A stretch of DNA of 64,000 nucleotides, taken from contig NC_065433.1 in NCBI RefSeq assembly GCF_024362695.1, positions 25,887,700-25,951,699 on the forward strand, given 5' to 3'. Source of the stretch: Pectinophora gossypiella (Eukaryota; Arthropoda; Insecta; Lepidoptera; Gelechiidae). Under the pieces are notes generated by a model. That model saw nothing but the letters and a program-made list of their open reading frames with translations. It made no database searches and was not told the origin of the DNA. Positions within the stretch are counted from its first letter, which is position 1, and each line of letters opens with the position of its first letter. Both the position numbers and the translations under genes were made by a program. Of this stretch, positions 22,656-34,618 are shown in pieces.

Positions 22656-23084
22656 GTCCTTCTCGTCAACCAGTCTTTCAAAGAGATTTAATCGAAAAAG
22701 TTTTGATTCGGACGGGACTTAAACCTCTACAAAGTCGATTTATTTTTCTCTTTGCGAGTTTCCCTAAGCAAGGGTGACGGCTATAAAAATCCAATGTTTT
22801 AAAGACCGTTTTACAGGCTGGCTTTCTTCTCAATAAGCATACAATTTCTCCATACAAGTCCTGTTGTACTCAGGTCAAGGTTTCGGCGCTTGTAGTAGAA
22901 TAATATTGATATTTATCACGTCAACCATTTAAACATAATTTGCATAAACTACTCGCAACCAATCAATTATATACGGTGTGTTGGTCACTGACGTCCTCGT
23001 GACGACGATTTTGGTTCACACAACTTATACGTGTGAATGAAGATATTTGAAACGTACGAAGTATAAGTAGACGGCTCACCGCAG
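22656..23084. other. No recognised gene or repeat
   Basis: Nothing supported. Confidence 0.35.
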
Positions 23085-23093
23085 ATAGGTCTT

Positions 23094-23357
23094 AATTTTT
23101 TTTTTGACCTGACTTATTGTAGATTTGCCGCAGATGGCATTAACTACACCGGACAAATGGGGAGCGCTGAAGGCTCTCACCCGGTACAACGTTTAAGACA
23201 ACAGGCCTGAGGGTGCCCTGTTGGGCGCGAACCTCGGCTCAGGGCGTCGTCTGAGAGGAAGAATATTTGAAAGGATTAATCGACCCTAGTGGGTCGATAG
23301 CGATAAGCGCTGAATGAGGAAAACCGTCGACCACGTCGGCGGGGTCGGTATCGGGGA
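23094..23357 (-). mobile_element. Poly(A) retroposon group E with 9-bp target-site duplication
   Basis: Poly(T) then TTGACCTGACTTATTGTAGA to GGCGGGGTCGGTATCGGG. ATAGGTCTT lies on both sides (23085-23093, 23358-23366). This fixes group E as a retroposon whose A-tail is on the minus strand here. Confidence 0.85.
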
Positions 23358-23526
23358 ATAGGTCTTCATCAACGTGATAATTTTGGTCTAAAATAGCTTA
23401 GATGAAAATTCTGCTCATGGGCCAAGTTGCAAATGAAGACAATCGACAGTGACAGTGATAGAAATATATGGAATTGACATGTCACAAAGTGATTTTTGTG
23501 ATATATATATTCCTTATTATTCCTAT

Positions 23527-23866
23527 CTTCTTCTTATCGTGTGGATTGTGAGGTGGAATACCAGTTACATCAACCCTGGTGTCAGGATTATTATTGAGCC
23601 GCCAAAGACATGAAAGACATGACTCATGTAACGACTACATACTTACATCAGTAAGTAGTAACCGGGACCCGGGTCCAACGGCTTTAGGGTGCCTGCTGTA
23701 GTACGGATCATCTTACTTTCGGACAATCAGGTGATCAGCCTGTAATGTCCTAAACAAACTTGGGATCACAAAGTGATTTTTGTAACATGTCCCCACAGGG
23801 ATCCGAACCCGGGGCCTCCGGATCGTGAGCCCAACGCTCAACTACTGGACCACAGAGGCCGTTATA
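23527..23866 (-). mobile_element. SINE group A, full length with 12-bp target-site duplication
   Basis: Complete from the CTTCTTCTTATCGTGTGG tail to the tRNA-like head complement (GGACCACAGAGGCC). TATTATTCCTAT flanks both sides (23515-23526, 23867-23878). Confidence 0.9.
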
Positions 23867-23878
23867 TATTATTCCTAT

Positions 23879-24744
23879 TGTATCCACACTCAATAATACA
23901 TAAATACCTTTTCAATTTTGATTTCGATCAAAAATTAATGGGTAAGTAATTATTTTATCAACCAATATCTAAAATAGTCGACGACTCCATAATAACCATG
24001 GTGTTATGGTTGTAGGAAATGAGACAACATTTTTAATTACAGTCACAGTTAATTAAGCTCTAAGTCGAAAATCATAACGAGCAGGTTCTGATGTAACGTA
24101 GCATAAATTAATGTACAGCTATTTACCAGTGTCATCATATAAAGAATCGTCGCGTCGAGTTTTTATTATGCTTTGTGGCCAGCAACGCGCCGTTCCCGTG
24201 AATATTCCCAAAATGGGAAAGTTCCCTTTGTAAAAACTCTCTAATAGTAAAGACTCTTAGGTACTGCTTCTTTTTTCAATTGTTCTTTCCTGTTCTCTAG
24301 TCCTGTCCGCGTAAAGGTTAGGTTACAAAGATCTTTTGTGCTATTTTTTGCTTAGTTTGGGAACATTCCGCGTACGGCACAGCACTGTTTGTGACATAAC
24401 CGAAATGGGCATAGTGAAGTCACCCGTAACTTGTAATTGTCAAAATATAATTTTACAATGAAAAAATAATTGATGGCTAGGGCCGCCATGTGTACGGTGA
24501 CATCATGATCTGTAATGAAAAAATAATTTCTAATGAAAAAACTAACAGCGTCGCCGACTAATTTGTCACAAGATGACATGACTTGTTAATATTAATACGG
24601 GCTATATGACACCTGTTCTCGCAAGTTATTTACCCTGCTAATTGAATTAATTAGAGTAAGTAGTTAAAGTCATTGAAAAACTCAGAGAATCCTTAAAAAT
24701 CCTAGTGCTGAAAGCCTTCACCTTCTAAAATGTGATAAATTTCG
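23879..24744. other. No recognised gene or repeat
   Basis: AT-rich, with short open frames that lack motifs. Confidence 0.4.
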
Positions 24745-24931
24745 TCGGTCAATTTGCATCTGGGCGGCCCAAGAGACCTGGCGACGTTCGGTTGACTGAG
24801 AGTTAAAAACTCTCGGCATGTCATGGGAGCAAGCTACAGAGGCTGCAAAAGATCGCGAGGAGTAGAAATCTGTTATTCGAACCCTACATCCCAACAGAGG
24901 ATAAAAGGATTAGAGGAAGAAGAAGAAGAAT
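24745..24931 (+). mobile_element. LINE C-terminal fragment (GMSWEQATEAAKDREEW type)
   Basis: Frames recover a GRPRDL-like start, then MSWEQATEAAKDREE, then VIRTLHPNRG before a stop, and a GGAAGAAGAAGAAGAA 3' end. Typical insect non-LTR ORF2 end, with frameshifts. Confidence 0.7.
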
Positions 24932-24946
24932 TTTCATCAGGTATTC

Positions 24947-25048
24947 CGTCAGACAGGCAGTCGCTTCTGTAAAAAACCGGAACTGTCAAATCTTCAGGTT
25001 AGGTAAGCGGACCCTATGAGAAAAGAAATAATAATGCTAGGGGGATGA
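24947..25048 (+). mobile_element. SINE group C, 3' fragment
   Basis: CAGACAGGCAGTCGCTTCTG, GTAAGCGGACCCT and GCTAGGGGGATGA blocks match the full copy at 8044. Confidence 0.7.
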
Positions 25049-25073
25049 ATTTGCATGTGATGGTATTAGGAAT

Positions 25074-25368
25074 TGAGGAGCTTGGTGGCGCAACGGTAAA
25101 CGCGCTCGGTCTGCGATTGTTGAAGTTAAGCAACTTTCGCAAAGGCCGGTCATAGGATGGGTGACCACAAAAAAAAAGTTTTCATCTCGAGCTCCTCCGT
25201 ACTTCGGAAGGCACGTTAAGCCGTTGGTCCCGACTGCATTAGTAGTCGTTAATAACCATCAATCCGCACTGGGCCCGCGTGATGGTTTGATGGTTGAGGC
25301 CCGATCTTCCTATCTATCCATAGGGAAGGCCCGTGCCCCAGCAGTGGGGACGTTAATGGGCTGATGAT
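25074..25368 (+). mobile_element. SINE group D with composite tRNA/5S head, best copy
   Basis: The head carries GGTGGCGCAACGGTAAACGC, then GTTAAGCAACTTTCGCAAAG and GGTCATAGGATGGGTGACCA, then a poly-A run. The central domain at 25198-25232 and a CCCAGCAGTGGGGACGTTAA tail with GATGATGATG follow. GATGGTATTAGGAAT flanks both sides (25059-25073, 25369-25383). Confidence 0.9.
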
Positions 25369-25420
25369 GATGGTATTAGGAATGCGAATATATCTAGCCT
25401 CATTTATATGAGGCGTAACC

Positions 25421-25550
25421 GTCACTGTGGTTTTGTGGTCCACCGGCTTGCTTCTCAATCTGTGGGCGCCGGTTTGAACCCCGGTACCGGACTGCACCAA
25501 TGAGTTTAGTAGACCTTCCAACCGGCGAAGGGAAAAGCGTTTGATCTAAA
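25421..25550 (+). mobile_element. tRNA-headed SINE, distinct group, partial
   Basis: GGTTTTGTGGTCCACCGGCT and the B-box GGTTTGAACCCC lie at tRNA spacing. The tail CCTTCCAACCGGCGAAGGG recalls group C. Not a functional tRNA: no acceptor pairing. Confidence 0.6.
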
Positions 25551-25704
25551 TATCTAACAACAATTATTTTTATACATGGGTCTACATATGCCTTTGCCAT
25601 TACAATATATTTTTGATAAAATATGTAATTATCACGTTAAATCTGTAAATTTTTTTATGGAACGTAGCCTGGAAGGTCCCTCTATGCAAATAAATGCACA
25701 CTAT

Positions 25705-25990
25705 AGAATCAGAATCAGAATCAGAATCATTTATTCAACGTAATTATCATGGATAAACTTGTTAAAGGTCAATGTAACATTTTTGAATTTACGTCATTTC
25801 GCAAGGTGTTATGGCTGAGGAGAAGAAATGACAAGAAACTGCAAAAGCAACACATCTTTTAAAAACCAATGAGGATATACTATACATTACAAGTTATTTA
25901 ATAACTAGAGGAACACATTCAATACCAGACATTTTTATCATTTAGGTAGTCATTAATTTTTTACATAAAGTAAGCTTCACATGAGCTTTA
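25705..25990 (-). mobile_element. LINE 3' end with AGAATC repeat tail
   Basis: The reverse reading ends in repeated GATTCT. The segment ATTTACGTCATTTCGCAAGG recurs in the opposite orientation at 42164-42255. Confidence 0.65.
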
Positions 25991-26145
25991 AATTTATTTT
26001 CTGACAAATTTAAAATCAAATTTAATATCACACAACACTGTTGTAATTAATTTTACTTCTTTTCTTTTGTGTATATGTCTATAGCCTATAAGTGTTATTT
26101 CAATGTTTCGTTTTCGTTTTGTGTGCTGTTTGTTTGAATAAACGT

Positions 26146-26147
<2 letters not shown>

Positions 26148-26187
<40 letters not shown>
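26148..26187. repeat. CT microsatellite
   Basis: About 19 CT units with one CC interruption. Confidence 0.95.
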
Positions 26188-26192
<5 letters not shown>

Positions 26193-26720
26193 ATATTACC
26201 TCCGCTGTCATATTGTGACAGCTAAAAAAAAGAAATAAAAGGTAAAGGAGGGCAGCGTTAGGTACAATTACTAATAATGCTATCCGTTATGTTTATGTCG
26301 CCACCATCTGCTTCATACAGGGGCTGATTTCTTTATTAAGTGAGCTCCCTCGCGACGCGATGCAATATGCACAATATCGAAACAATTGACTTGAGATTTG
26401 AGTATAAAGTAGATGACAACCTAGATATACTTTTTACAAATTGACGAAATTATGACGTCGTCAAAAAATGGATACGTCGAACTGTGCAAGTGGTCTAATT
26501 GTTGGCAACATCAAAGTTTTAATATACTTAATTATATTTTTTACAGTAAGATGTTTTGTTCTAGCAATTTTACGAGACTTACGCCATGGACTTTGCCGAC
26601 GAAGTACGTTTTTCTTGTATCTTTAACTTTTGTAAATAATTTCCTAGTTTTAATTCATTACAGTGAACTTTAACGCCATCTCAAAGGAGTTTTATTTGTG
26701 TGTTGTCAACTCTAATTCTA
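26188..26720. other. Unique DNA with a dispersed-repeat shard at 26405-26470
   Basis: GATGACAACCTAGATATACT and GACGTC recur at 32255 and 59425. No gene. Confidence 0.4.
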
Positions 26721-26731
26721 CCAGTATACAT

Positions 26732-26888
26732 TTCTTTTGACGTGACTTATTGTATATTTGCCGCAGATGGCATTAACTAATTGGCCGGACAAATGGAAAG
26801 CGCTGAAGGCTCTCACCCGGTACAACGTTTAAGACAACAGGCCTGAGGGTGCCCAGTTGGGCGCGAATCTCGGCTCAGGGCGTCGCTT
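26732..26888 (-). mobile_element. Poly(A) retroposon group E with 11-bp target-site duplication
   Basis: TTTTGACGTGACTTATTGTA to GGCTCAGGGCGTCG. CCAGTATACAT lies on both sides (26721-26731, 26889-26899). Confidence 0.85.
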
Positions 26889-27115
26889 CCAGTATACATC
26901 ACAATACTCTACCTTAGTGTAAAATGCGATATGCGATCGCGCCGTGTCCGGTCCTTTCATATCACGATTCTTTACACCCTGCACTCTTATGTAAAGATTA
27001 TCACTTGACAGTTGAGCTCATGTTTTGTACAAGTACAGTATTCAATATTGAGTAGGTATTTTAGTGTCAATTGCACCTGCGCAGCTGCGCGAAGGCAAGG
27101 ATTACTGCAGGTAAT

Positions 27116-27377
27116 CCCGGTGGGGACATATCAAAAAAAATCACTTTGTGATTCCTAGTTTGATTAGGACATTACAGGCTGATCACCTGATTGTCCGAAA
27201 GTAAGATGATCCGTGATTCGGAAGGCACGTTCAGCCGATGGTTCCGGTTACTACTTACTGATGTAAGTATGTAGTCGTTAAATGAGCCATGTCAGGGGCC
27301 TTTGACGGCTCAGTAATAACCCTGACACCAGGGTTGATGAGGTTGTTATTACACCTCACAACCCACACGATAAGAAG
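27116..27377 (+). mobile_element. SINE group A, 5'-truncated, 12-bp target-site duplication
   Basis: The group A body starts just before CGGTGGGGACATATC. ACTGCAGGTAAT flanks both sides (27104-27115, 27378-27389). The tRNA head is absent. Confidence 0.9.
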
Positions 27378-27402
27378 ACTGCAGGTAATACTGTTGAATG
27401 GG

Positions 27403-27600
27403 TTCGCGTGGTGGAGTATGCTCCATACCCCCTCCGGTTGATTGAGGGGAGGCCTGTGCCCAGCAGTGGGACGTATATGGGCAGTTTATGTATGTTTACG
27501 GGTTCGCCCTCTATTACATGGGACTTAAACGTAGCTGGCGAGGAGTGGATGTATGTACTTTACATCTCTGCCTACCCCTTCTGGGAACATTCCAAATCTT
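27403..27600 (+). mobile_element. SINE group B tail joined to another dispersed repeat
   Basis: GTGGTGGAGTATGCTCCATA to GCAGTGGGACGTATATGGGC is group B. From 27500, CTCTATTACATGGGACTTAA and CTCTGCCTACCCCTTC match 33752-33890. Confidence 0.7.
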
Positions 27601-28171
27601 GGATAGATGGTACATGTTGTTCCATTGAAACGAAAGATAAAGATTCGATTTCAGATTGCATTTCATACAAATTATGTGAATTATTTCAAGAGCCAATAAG
27701 TAATTAATTGTCAAACAAAAATTGATTTGTAACTTCGCCGAGGTAATGTAATGCCCAAAGTTGAACCTATATTTATTTATTTTCGGACAAATGGTAATAT
27801 AATATATTATATCATATCAAATCAAAATCATATCATATCGAATCATATATTTGATATCACTTTCACTTCTGCGCTTTATAGAAAGAGAAAAATTAAAACA
27901 ATGAAACAAGTGAACTTAATAAAAATAAATAACAGATAATACTTATGAGACAATGACCCGGTGACGTTTGACAAACGGAAATACACGAGGAAAACTGGGC
28001 TCAGGCAATTAGAAAGCCGAAATGCCACTATTTTCAGATGACATTTTTTTAGCGAACTTTTGGCAGCAACGTCGGAGACGATTTTAAAGTAGACTCTAGT
28101 GACAGAAACAGTTGCGGCTTTGATCTATTATACTTCTCTTGTTCCCGTAAATGGAAAATTAATTACCACTT
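27601..28171. other. No recognised gene; ATC-rich simple sequence at 27805-27860
   Basis: Repeated ATCATATC/AATCA units; otherwise featureless. Confidence 0.45.
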
Positions 28172-28186
28172 TTACGTCATCGACCT

Positions 28187-28360
28187 GATAGTCCGAAAAA
28201 GTAAGATGATTCCGTGCTTCGGAAGGTACGTTAAGCCGTTGGTCGCGGGCTTCTAGCCCGCAATGGTGCAGCGTGGTGGAGTGTGCTCCATACGCCCTAC
28301 GGTTGATTGAGGGGAGGGCTGTGCACAGCAGTGACACGTATATAGGCTGTTTATGTTATA
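28187..28360 (+). mobile_element. SINE group B with central domain, 15-bp target-site duplication
   Basis: The central domain (CTTCGGAAGGTACGTTAAGC, GTTGGTCGCGG) leads straight into the group B tail. TTACGTCATCGACCT flanks both sides (28172-28186, 28361-28375). Confidence 0.9.
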
Positions 28361-28375
28361 TTACGTCATCGACCT

Positions 28376-31065
28376 CAAACATCATTTGTCTATTTAACTG
28401 CTACAGCTAAAACTATCACAAGTCCGTAACTAATTAAATACTTAAAACAACACAACAACAGATAAAATATAACTAAACGGTATTAAACGGTCGTAAGATT
28501 AAAAAAATATGAACAAACGTGCGAATCCGGTTATAAAAAAATGTTTATTGATTTTTGAAAACTTCGAAATTGTTATGTGCATAATAATCAGCTTGTTAGC
28601 TTCACATTATAAACGTTTATACTTACAAAACATTTGAAATAAATAAGATTAAAGGGAAAAGAAATGATGTAGCAAGAAGGTAATACTAATACCTAATCAA
28701 AAGGTATTTAATTAGTTGAGGAGCGAGGCGAGACGACGTGATAATGTAGTGTCGACGATTCATTGAGAAAACAGCTAGCCGAAATGATCTACAGAGGACG
28801 GGTGCGTGATCTAGACTCGAGAATAGTTCCTGTGTCGATGGTAGGTGCGCGGGCGCAAAATATCGATGCTAATTTTGTCCCGCGCAGACCGGAGTTATGC
28901 ATTGTCCGATGTCACTACCGCTTCTGGTTTTGGGACTAACGAACGATTGGTTATTTTCATTCGCAACCTGTTTGTAAGCCTCTTTGTGGAATAAGGTGAA
29001 AATGTTATAAATAAAAACTGGCATATCGCCGGGACGTTTGGATTAGATAAGAGCTTCAGACAAACTTTATTTAAATGAACGAGATATTTAAGTTGGACTA
29101 ACAAACGAGAGGAGATAATCAAGATTTAAAGGCAGCAGACTGTATATATAAAATAATAATTGTCGTAATTGTAATAGAGAAAACGATGAAAAAAAGAGAA
29201 AGCGTAGAAAGGGAGAAAGTACATAATATTCTCGTTATCGACTTAAAGTGTTAAACATTGTAACATTCGTCTGCCGCAAATAAATGCGGAATGTTTGATA
29301 AATTGGTTTAATAAGTTTGACAGACGATTTACGACTCTCGTAAATTCCAGTTTCGTACTAGACGAATAGTCCATATTTTATAATAGTACTGATAACAATG
29401 ATGTCATGGAAACATTTTTTGTATCTAATTGTTGACTTGAAATTGTTGACAGGTTTTTCAATAGGCAATTGTGTTTTATAGGTCTATTGCACTGAATACT
29501 GTGAAATGATTTGCACTAGTTGTTTGGTGGTTGTTGTCTTCAATTAGTGGAGGTCTGATGTCGCCGCCAACTTGGTGTGATTGACGTCGAGCATTGAAAC
29601 TAATATCGTCTAATATAACTGGTCTATCCCCGCTTGCTGTCATGTGTTATATTACCGCCTCGATACAGGCCGTCGACTAATCTTACGCGAACTTCTAAAT
29701 TAAAATGTTTTGCACACACGACGTGACTATCAGGTTGATTCTGACTATTTCAATGAACAGATTTTATAGCTTTACATAAGTCTATAATCGTACAATTTTA
29801 AGGATTAGACAGACAGACAGAACACATTCCCATACGTCGTCATGATCTTGAAATAGTTACTATTCTTCCGTTTATTGGATTTTACACAGAATTTGTGAAA
29901 TTTTATTTCTTCGTATGCATCAAACACCGTAATATAATTAGAAGAATAACGAATATCATTCAAAACATAAGTTATTGGATATAATGTCTCATCCATTATC
30001 CCGTTTTATTAGACAATTTTCAGAAAAGCAATTACTACTAGCTATTCTAGTGTTAGCGTAAAATAACATAACCGTGTCTTATAAGGGAAGAGTTTTAATA
30101 AAGCTCTAAGCTCTTTCAAAGAAACTGTTTCAAGAGATTGATGGCATATAAACGTCTTCATAAGGAAGAGCCGCAACTGCGCGAGACTTTATCTAAGTAT
30201 TCTAAATATCACACTAAATCACTAAAAATGCCACTTAAAGAATGGACGGTATTCATAATGGTTGCCTTGACAGAGCAACGGTGACTAAGGAAACTCAAAA
30301 ATACTCGAAACAATTGAAATATAAAATCCCTAATATTGTAAATGCGTTCTAAAATGCTATATAGCGAAAGGATTTTAAACATGGAGGCAAGTAGATTGAA
30401 GAAAAGTACGAAAATGCTCAACTGCTAGTATGAACACAGCTCAAAGCGCTATTTGAATTAAAGTTCCGTCCCACCGCTCAGTTTGTTTACTCGCTTCCAG
30501 CTAATGTATTCGTATACTCATATAATTTGGTTGATATGTGAATCGTTATTTAGCTAATAGATTGTCCGAATAGTTTCGAATAGGGCTGACACCTGTTCAC
30601 AAATTTCAGTGAAAGCTAAAAGTATTTAAATGGATTCCCGTGATTCATTGTTAAGGAAATCTTTAAGAAAGTTAAATTTTAGATTAGTGTTTTTTATTGT
30701 TGGAGTGTAAAATATTCAGTGTCAAGAGCAGTTGAAAAATAAGCAGCCCTATTTGAAGCTGTAGTTGATGCAAGTCGAAGTGACAGGCTGAGCATTAAAT
30801 TAGCTGCTTCGTCGGGAGACAAGCGATTCATGTCCGATTCACACGACGAAAGACAAGAACGGTGTTTACTAAAAGTCACTCGCTTTAACAACATCAATGA
30901 ATCGTCGAACACAATGATCGACTAATTTTGGACGTTCAATATTTGGTGGGAAGAAATTCTTTCGAAGTTGCACTTTAGCTTCAGAATGTTTTATCACAGA
31001 AAATCAGTAAGTATCTGTTTTAAAAATGTATGTCTCCAAAATCTTGTTGCTGTTCGGCTTACAAA
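28376..31065. other. Repeat-poor 2.7-kb stretch without recognised genes
   Basis: No known repeat or protein similarity seen. Given the surrounding density of insertions, absence of visible elements may mark conserved non-coding sequence or simply unique DNA. The 72-codon frame at 30694-30912 (minus) is unrecognised. Confidence 0.4.
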
Positions 31066-31185
31066 CGACGACGCCCTGAGCCGATATTCGCGCCTAACTG
31101 AGCAACCTCAGAATTGTTATCTTAAATTCTGTACCGGGTAAGGGACCTTAGTGGTTTCGATTTGACCGGCCAAGTAATTAATGAT
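31066..31185 (+). mobile_element. Poly(A) retroposon group E, decayed
   Basis: GACGACGCCCTGAGCCGATA, GTACCGGGTAAG and GACCGGCCAAGTAATTAATG. Confidence 0.65.
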
Positions 31186-31595
31186 AGTAAACTCAGTAGA
31201 TTGTCCAAAATGTGTTTCATTTTTATTCCTTGATGCCCCAATGGTGTGGCTTGGAACTTTTTAGTGGAGATTCTGACTGTATAGAGATATGACATCAATT
31301 TTAATAAGCCACCAGGAGAGGGCTAGGAAAGGGCTAGACTTTCGAACAGAAACACCAACAATGCTACTTTCATACCCCCTTCTCCGTAGGTGGTCGTAAA
31401 AATAACAGTTTATTGCACAAATAACCTCCAAGCAAACGACAATTCCACGACACATTCCTATTTCTAAGACAACAATTGTCATGCAAAATACGACGATGTA
31501 ATACCTGAACATACTTAGACGTAGGATAACTCAACACAATGCTTCTGGGAGCGTATAAAAATCTGCTGTATCTGATGAATCGGCTTATATTGGTT
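31186..31595. other. No recognised gene
   Basis: An 83-codon minus frame (31261-31512) has a hydrophobic start but no known domain. Confidence 0.35.
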
Positions 31596-31790
31596 CATAA
31601 CAAATACAGAAATTCATGACCACCTGAAAATGAATACAGTGAAAGAAAAAATCAAGGGTTCAGTCCTAAACTATCAAGCAAGGCTGAACATCCCAATGAA
31701 TTGGCAATCCAGTCAAACTTATAGGCAACTACTCAAAAGAAAAGATACTACAGCATTCAGAAGAATGAGTGGTCAGGACACACTCTACCT
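31596..31790 (+). mobile_element. Jockey/I-like LINE C-terminal fragment
   Basis: One frame reads EIHDHLKMNTVKEKIKGSVL, then NYQARLNIPMNWQ, the pattern of an ORF2 end in jockey-type elements. Confidence 0.6.
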
Positions 31791-31904
31791 GACACTTTGT
31801 TCATAACAAATCTGCTCATAGTAGAAAAAAAAAGATACTGATTGTAGATTTAGCCTAGAAAAAAATTTTCGCGGGCATTTCATATAAACCGACGGACTGA
31901 GGGG

Positions 31905-31990
31905 TTGTGTACTTTTTAATCTGATGGTCTATTAACAGTCGACGGGGTAATTAGCTCATCTGTCACCATACAGTTCATTTTTGCCATTTG
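31905..31990 (-). repeat. Dispersed repeat, group G, decayed
   Basis: In reverse it resembles the middle of 40440-40635 (GATGAACC, GTGACA, TAATTACCCCGTCGAC). Confidence 0.35.
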
Positions 31991-33751
31991 AAACTTATCA
32001 TGTTTTTGCGTTGTCTTGTGATTGCTTTTAGGTCTGTCTACCCTACGAGGGATTACCGACGTGACATTTATATTTATCTAACGACACCACAGTATGAGAC
32101 ATTAGTTCCCTACAAAGATTTTGAGGCGCCAGTAGAGTTTCATTTGTTCCGAATCCTATTATACCACTCAACCCACTTGGCTACCTCGTGTATTCTTGAA
32201 AGGGACCGACATAGCTAGCACCTGTGTCTTTGAGCTACTGTATATCGCAATAGGCTACTTGACAACCTAGTCAAATGAGATACTTTTTACGAAACGTCAA
32301 AACGAAAGTTTCCTATGACGTCATCAATAAAAGCGGTCAAATGTCGTACTCATTGTTACTTAACATATAAATAACATTCGATAATAAGTCGAAAAGTAAA
32401 ATTACATTGCTTTTTTGATCATCTTAGACTGGTTTCTATTTCTAGATTAGCATTTTATGATTTATTTTCGACCCAGTCAAATACCTTATTCTATACGACA
32501 CTTCGTCATCCCTATAAACGGGAGATTCATTTACTTATAAACTTCATACAATCTCACTGCTTAAACTTCAACAAAGCCAAATTGCGTAAATATCACAAAG
32601 ACCCGAAAATCTTTGATAAAGATGTTCTATCTCCAAAACAAATCAATTAAAGCAGCATGACCTCTTATTAAAAAATCGTCAATTTCGTAACCGCGCTCAA
32701 ACAGAGCTCCAATCGTACATTATCCGTATCTTAGTGAAAAAATCATGATCAAAGACTAATAGATACCGCAGAAATAAAAGAATAATCGGTTCCGAGTAAC
32801 AAGTATCCGGATTGATCCGGTGAGATCCCGAGATACGATTGGTTGAATTGAAATAACGGAGCTTCTGAATCTTGAATGAATGCTGAATGGACGTGCTACG
32901 GTCTATTTTTGTTTTGTTCTTATTTTTTATAATTGTAAAATTCTTTTTCAAAACATATTCTACTTATTTAAGCAAAAATGGGCTTTATTCGTCTAAGCTC
33001 TTCTCACCAAACACTGTCACTGTTAAGTATTTAGCAATTTCTTTTAAGCAACAAAAGGTGCATACTCATTTAGTTATAAGAGCGCCCGCCAACAAACTGG
33101 TATAAGTTTGGCGAAATTATTTTTTTAAGAAAAATTGTACCTTTTTTGGAATAAATAAATAAATAAAAACCATCCGTGGAATGTCTACACGTTTACTCTA
33201 TGCCTCACAATGGTAGAGCACATTACGTCACAGTCGGTCCGTTGCTCAGAGGCGGTTGGCAATTAGCCGTGGCACAATCAACCTGACAACTATTTTAGTG
33301 GGCTGTAAACATGCTTTGCTAAATCAAAGACATCACGTGCTTCTCATGCCTAAGAGAAACCGCTGGCATTTCACTTGGGCATTTTCCTCCAGGCAATAAT
33401 TGACCAGTCTGCCCGTCACGGACTTAACTTTGTCTCACTGCTTCACAGTATTAAGCAATATGTCAATTAAGTTTGTTTGTTGGCTTTAGTACCGCTACAA
33501 GTCTATAGTAGTGATAGATGACAGTATTCTGTTAGAATCCTAATGAAGCCTAAAATTATACTCAAATTGTCTAGAGGAGTTTAAAAGTTACGCAATAAAA
33601 ATTGGTTAGATTTCAAATCCGTGTTAGGTCTGTTCGAAGAACGGGTGTCTTAGATCATAGAGTATGGATTCGGGCTTTAAGCCTCTGAATTCGACTTTAT
33701 GATTTTGAATTCATATTTCGATCATAGATAATTTATATCACGTGGTTACCA
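31991..33751. other. Mostly unique DNA
   Basis: A dispersed repeat at 32255-32370 (GACAACCTAG, AAACGTCAAAACG, ATGACGTCAT) recurs at 26405 and 59425. No gene recognised. Confidence 0.4.
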
Positions 33752-33895
33752 GGATATGTGCCCGGTTAATGGCAGTAGGCTCGCTTCCTATTACATGGGA
33801 CTTAATAAACATAGCGTGTGAAGAGTGGGTGTAATACTATAAACCTCTGTCTACCCCTTCGAGGATACAATGCGTGATGCGTTATGTAGATAATC
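33752..33895 (+). repeat. Dispersed repeat with CTATTACATGGGACTTAA
   Basis: Shares GTGCCCGGTTAATGGCAGTA, CATGGGACTTAA and CTCTGTCTACCCCTTCG with 27490-27600. Confidence 0.55.
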
Positions 33896-33955
33896 AATGA
33901 TGTTATGTCTCAGAAAAAGATTGGCGACCTCAGGGTTATAAAGGGACTTAAGATA

Positions 33956-34150
33956 CATAAACTCACGCCTATGTCGCACTCGGGTAAGCAGAGACTATGG
34001 AATTCCATTTGCTTCGATCCTGACACTTCCCTTGCATCCTCCACATTCATCAATCGTTTCATACACGCGCCGGGTCAGAGTACCTTAGTACCTTACCTTA
34101 GTAGTAGTCCTTCTAGGTCCTCCTCTGCCAGCCCTACCATTAGTACTTCA
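33956..34150 (-). mobile_element. LINE C-terminal/3' fragment, decayed
   Basis: Matches the LINE tail at 52140-52350: CATAAACTCACGCCTATGTC, ATTCCATTTGCTTCGATCCT, TCTGCCAGCCCTACCA. Confidence 0.7.
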
Positions 34151-34463
34151 TTAAGTACATTGTAAAAAGTAAAACTAAAAGTACTTCGTTTCCTGAAATG
34201 GGATTTCATAGATAATCTACATCGAAGCAGCTATTGTCTATGAACGAGACAGGTGACAAGAAGATTGATCGGTTTGTAAACTGTCTGGCTTGGTAGCTGT
34301 TAACGAGAATCCGATTGGAGCTATTCATTTGATAATTAAGAAGCTGTCATAGTTAGCAGAATTGCTATGTTAATTAGATCACAAGTCAGATCCGTAAAAA
34401 ATTATAATACGCTCTCAAAAAAAAAGAAAAAACAAAAAGACAAGAGGGGAGAGCTTAATGGCG

Positions 34464-34535
34464 GAGGGCTCTCCACATCCCCATTTGTCCGGCCTAGTAG
34501 TTAATTCCATATGCGGAAAAAGTCAAGTCACAAAA
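34464..34535 (+). mobile_element. Poly(A) retroposon group E, 3' fragment
   Basis: CCCCATTTGTCCGGCCTAGT then AGTCAAGTCACAAAAAA. Confidence 0.65.
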
Positions 34536-34618
34536 AATAAGAGCTCCGCCTATGATACAAAATTGAGCCATATTGTTTTTATCGATAATTACTAACTATT
34601 ATATTACTACTGTCAATT

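Noticed and set aside
25110..25165. Possible 5S rRNA gene
   Set aside because: Only the internal control region resembles 5S; the rest is SINE, and flanking duplications are present.
31261..31512. Hydrophobic 83-codon frame that might be a small membrane protein
   Set aside because: No family match, no promoter or splice evidence, ordinary local composition.
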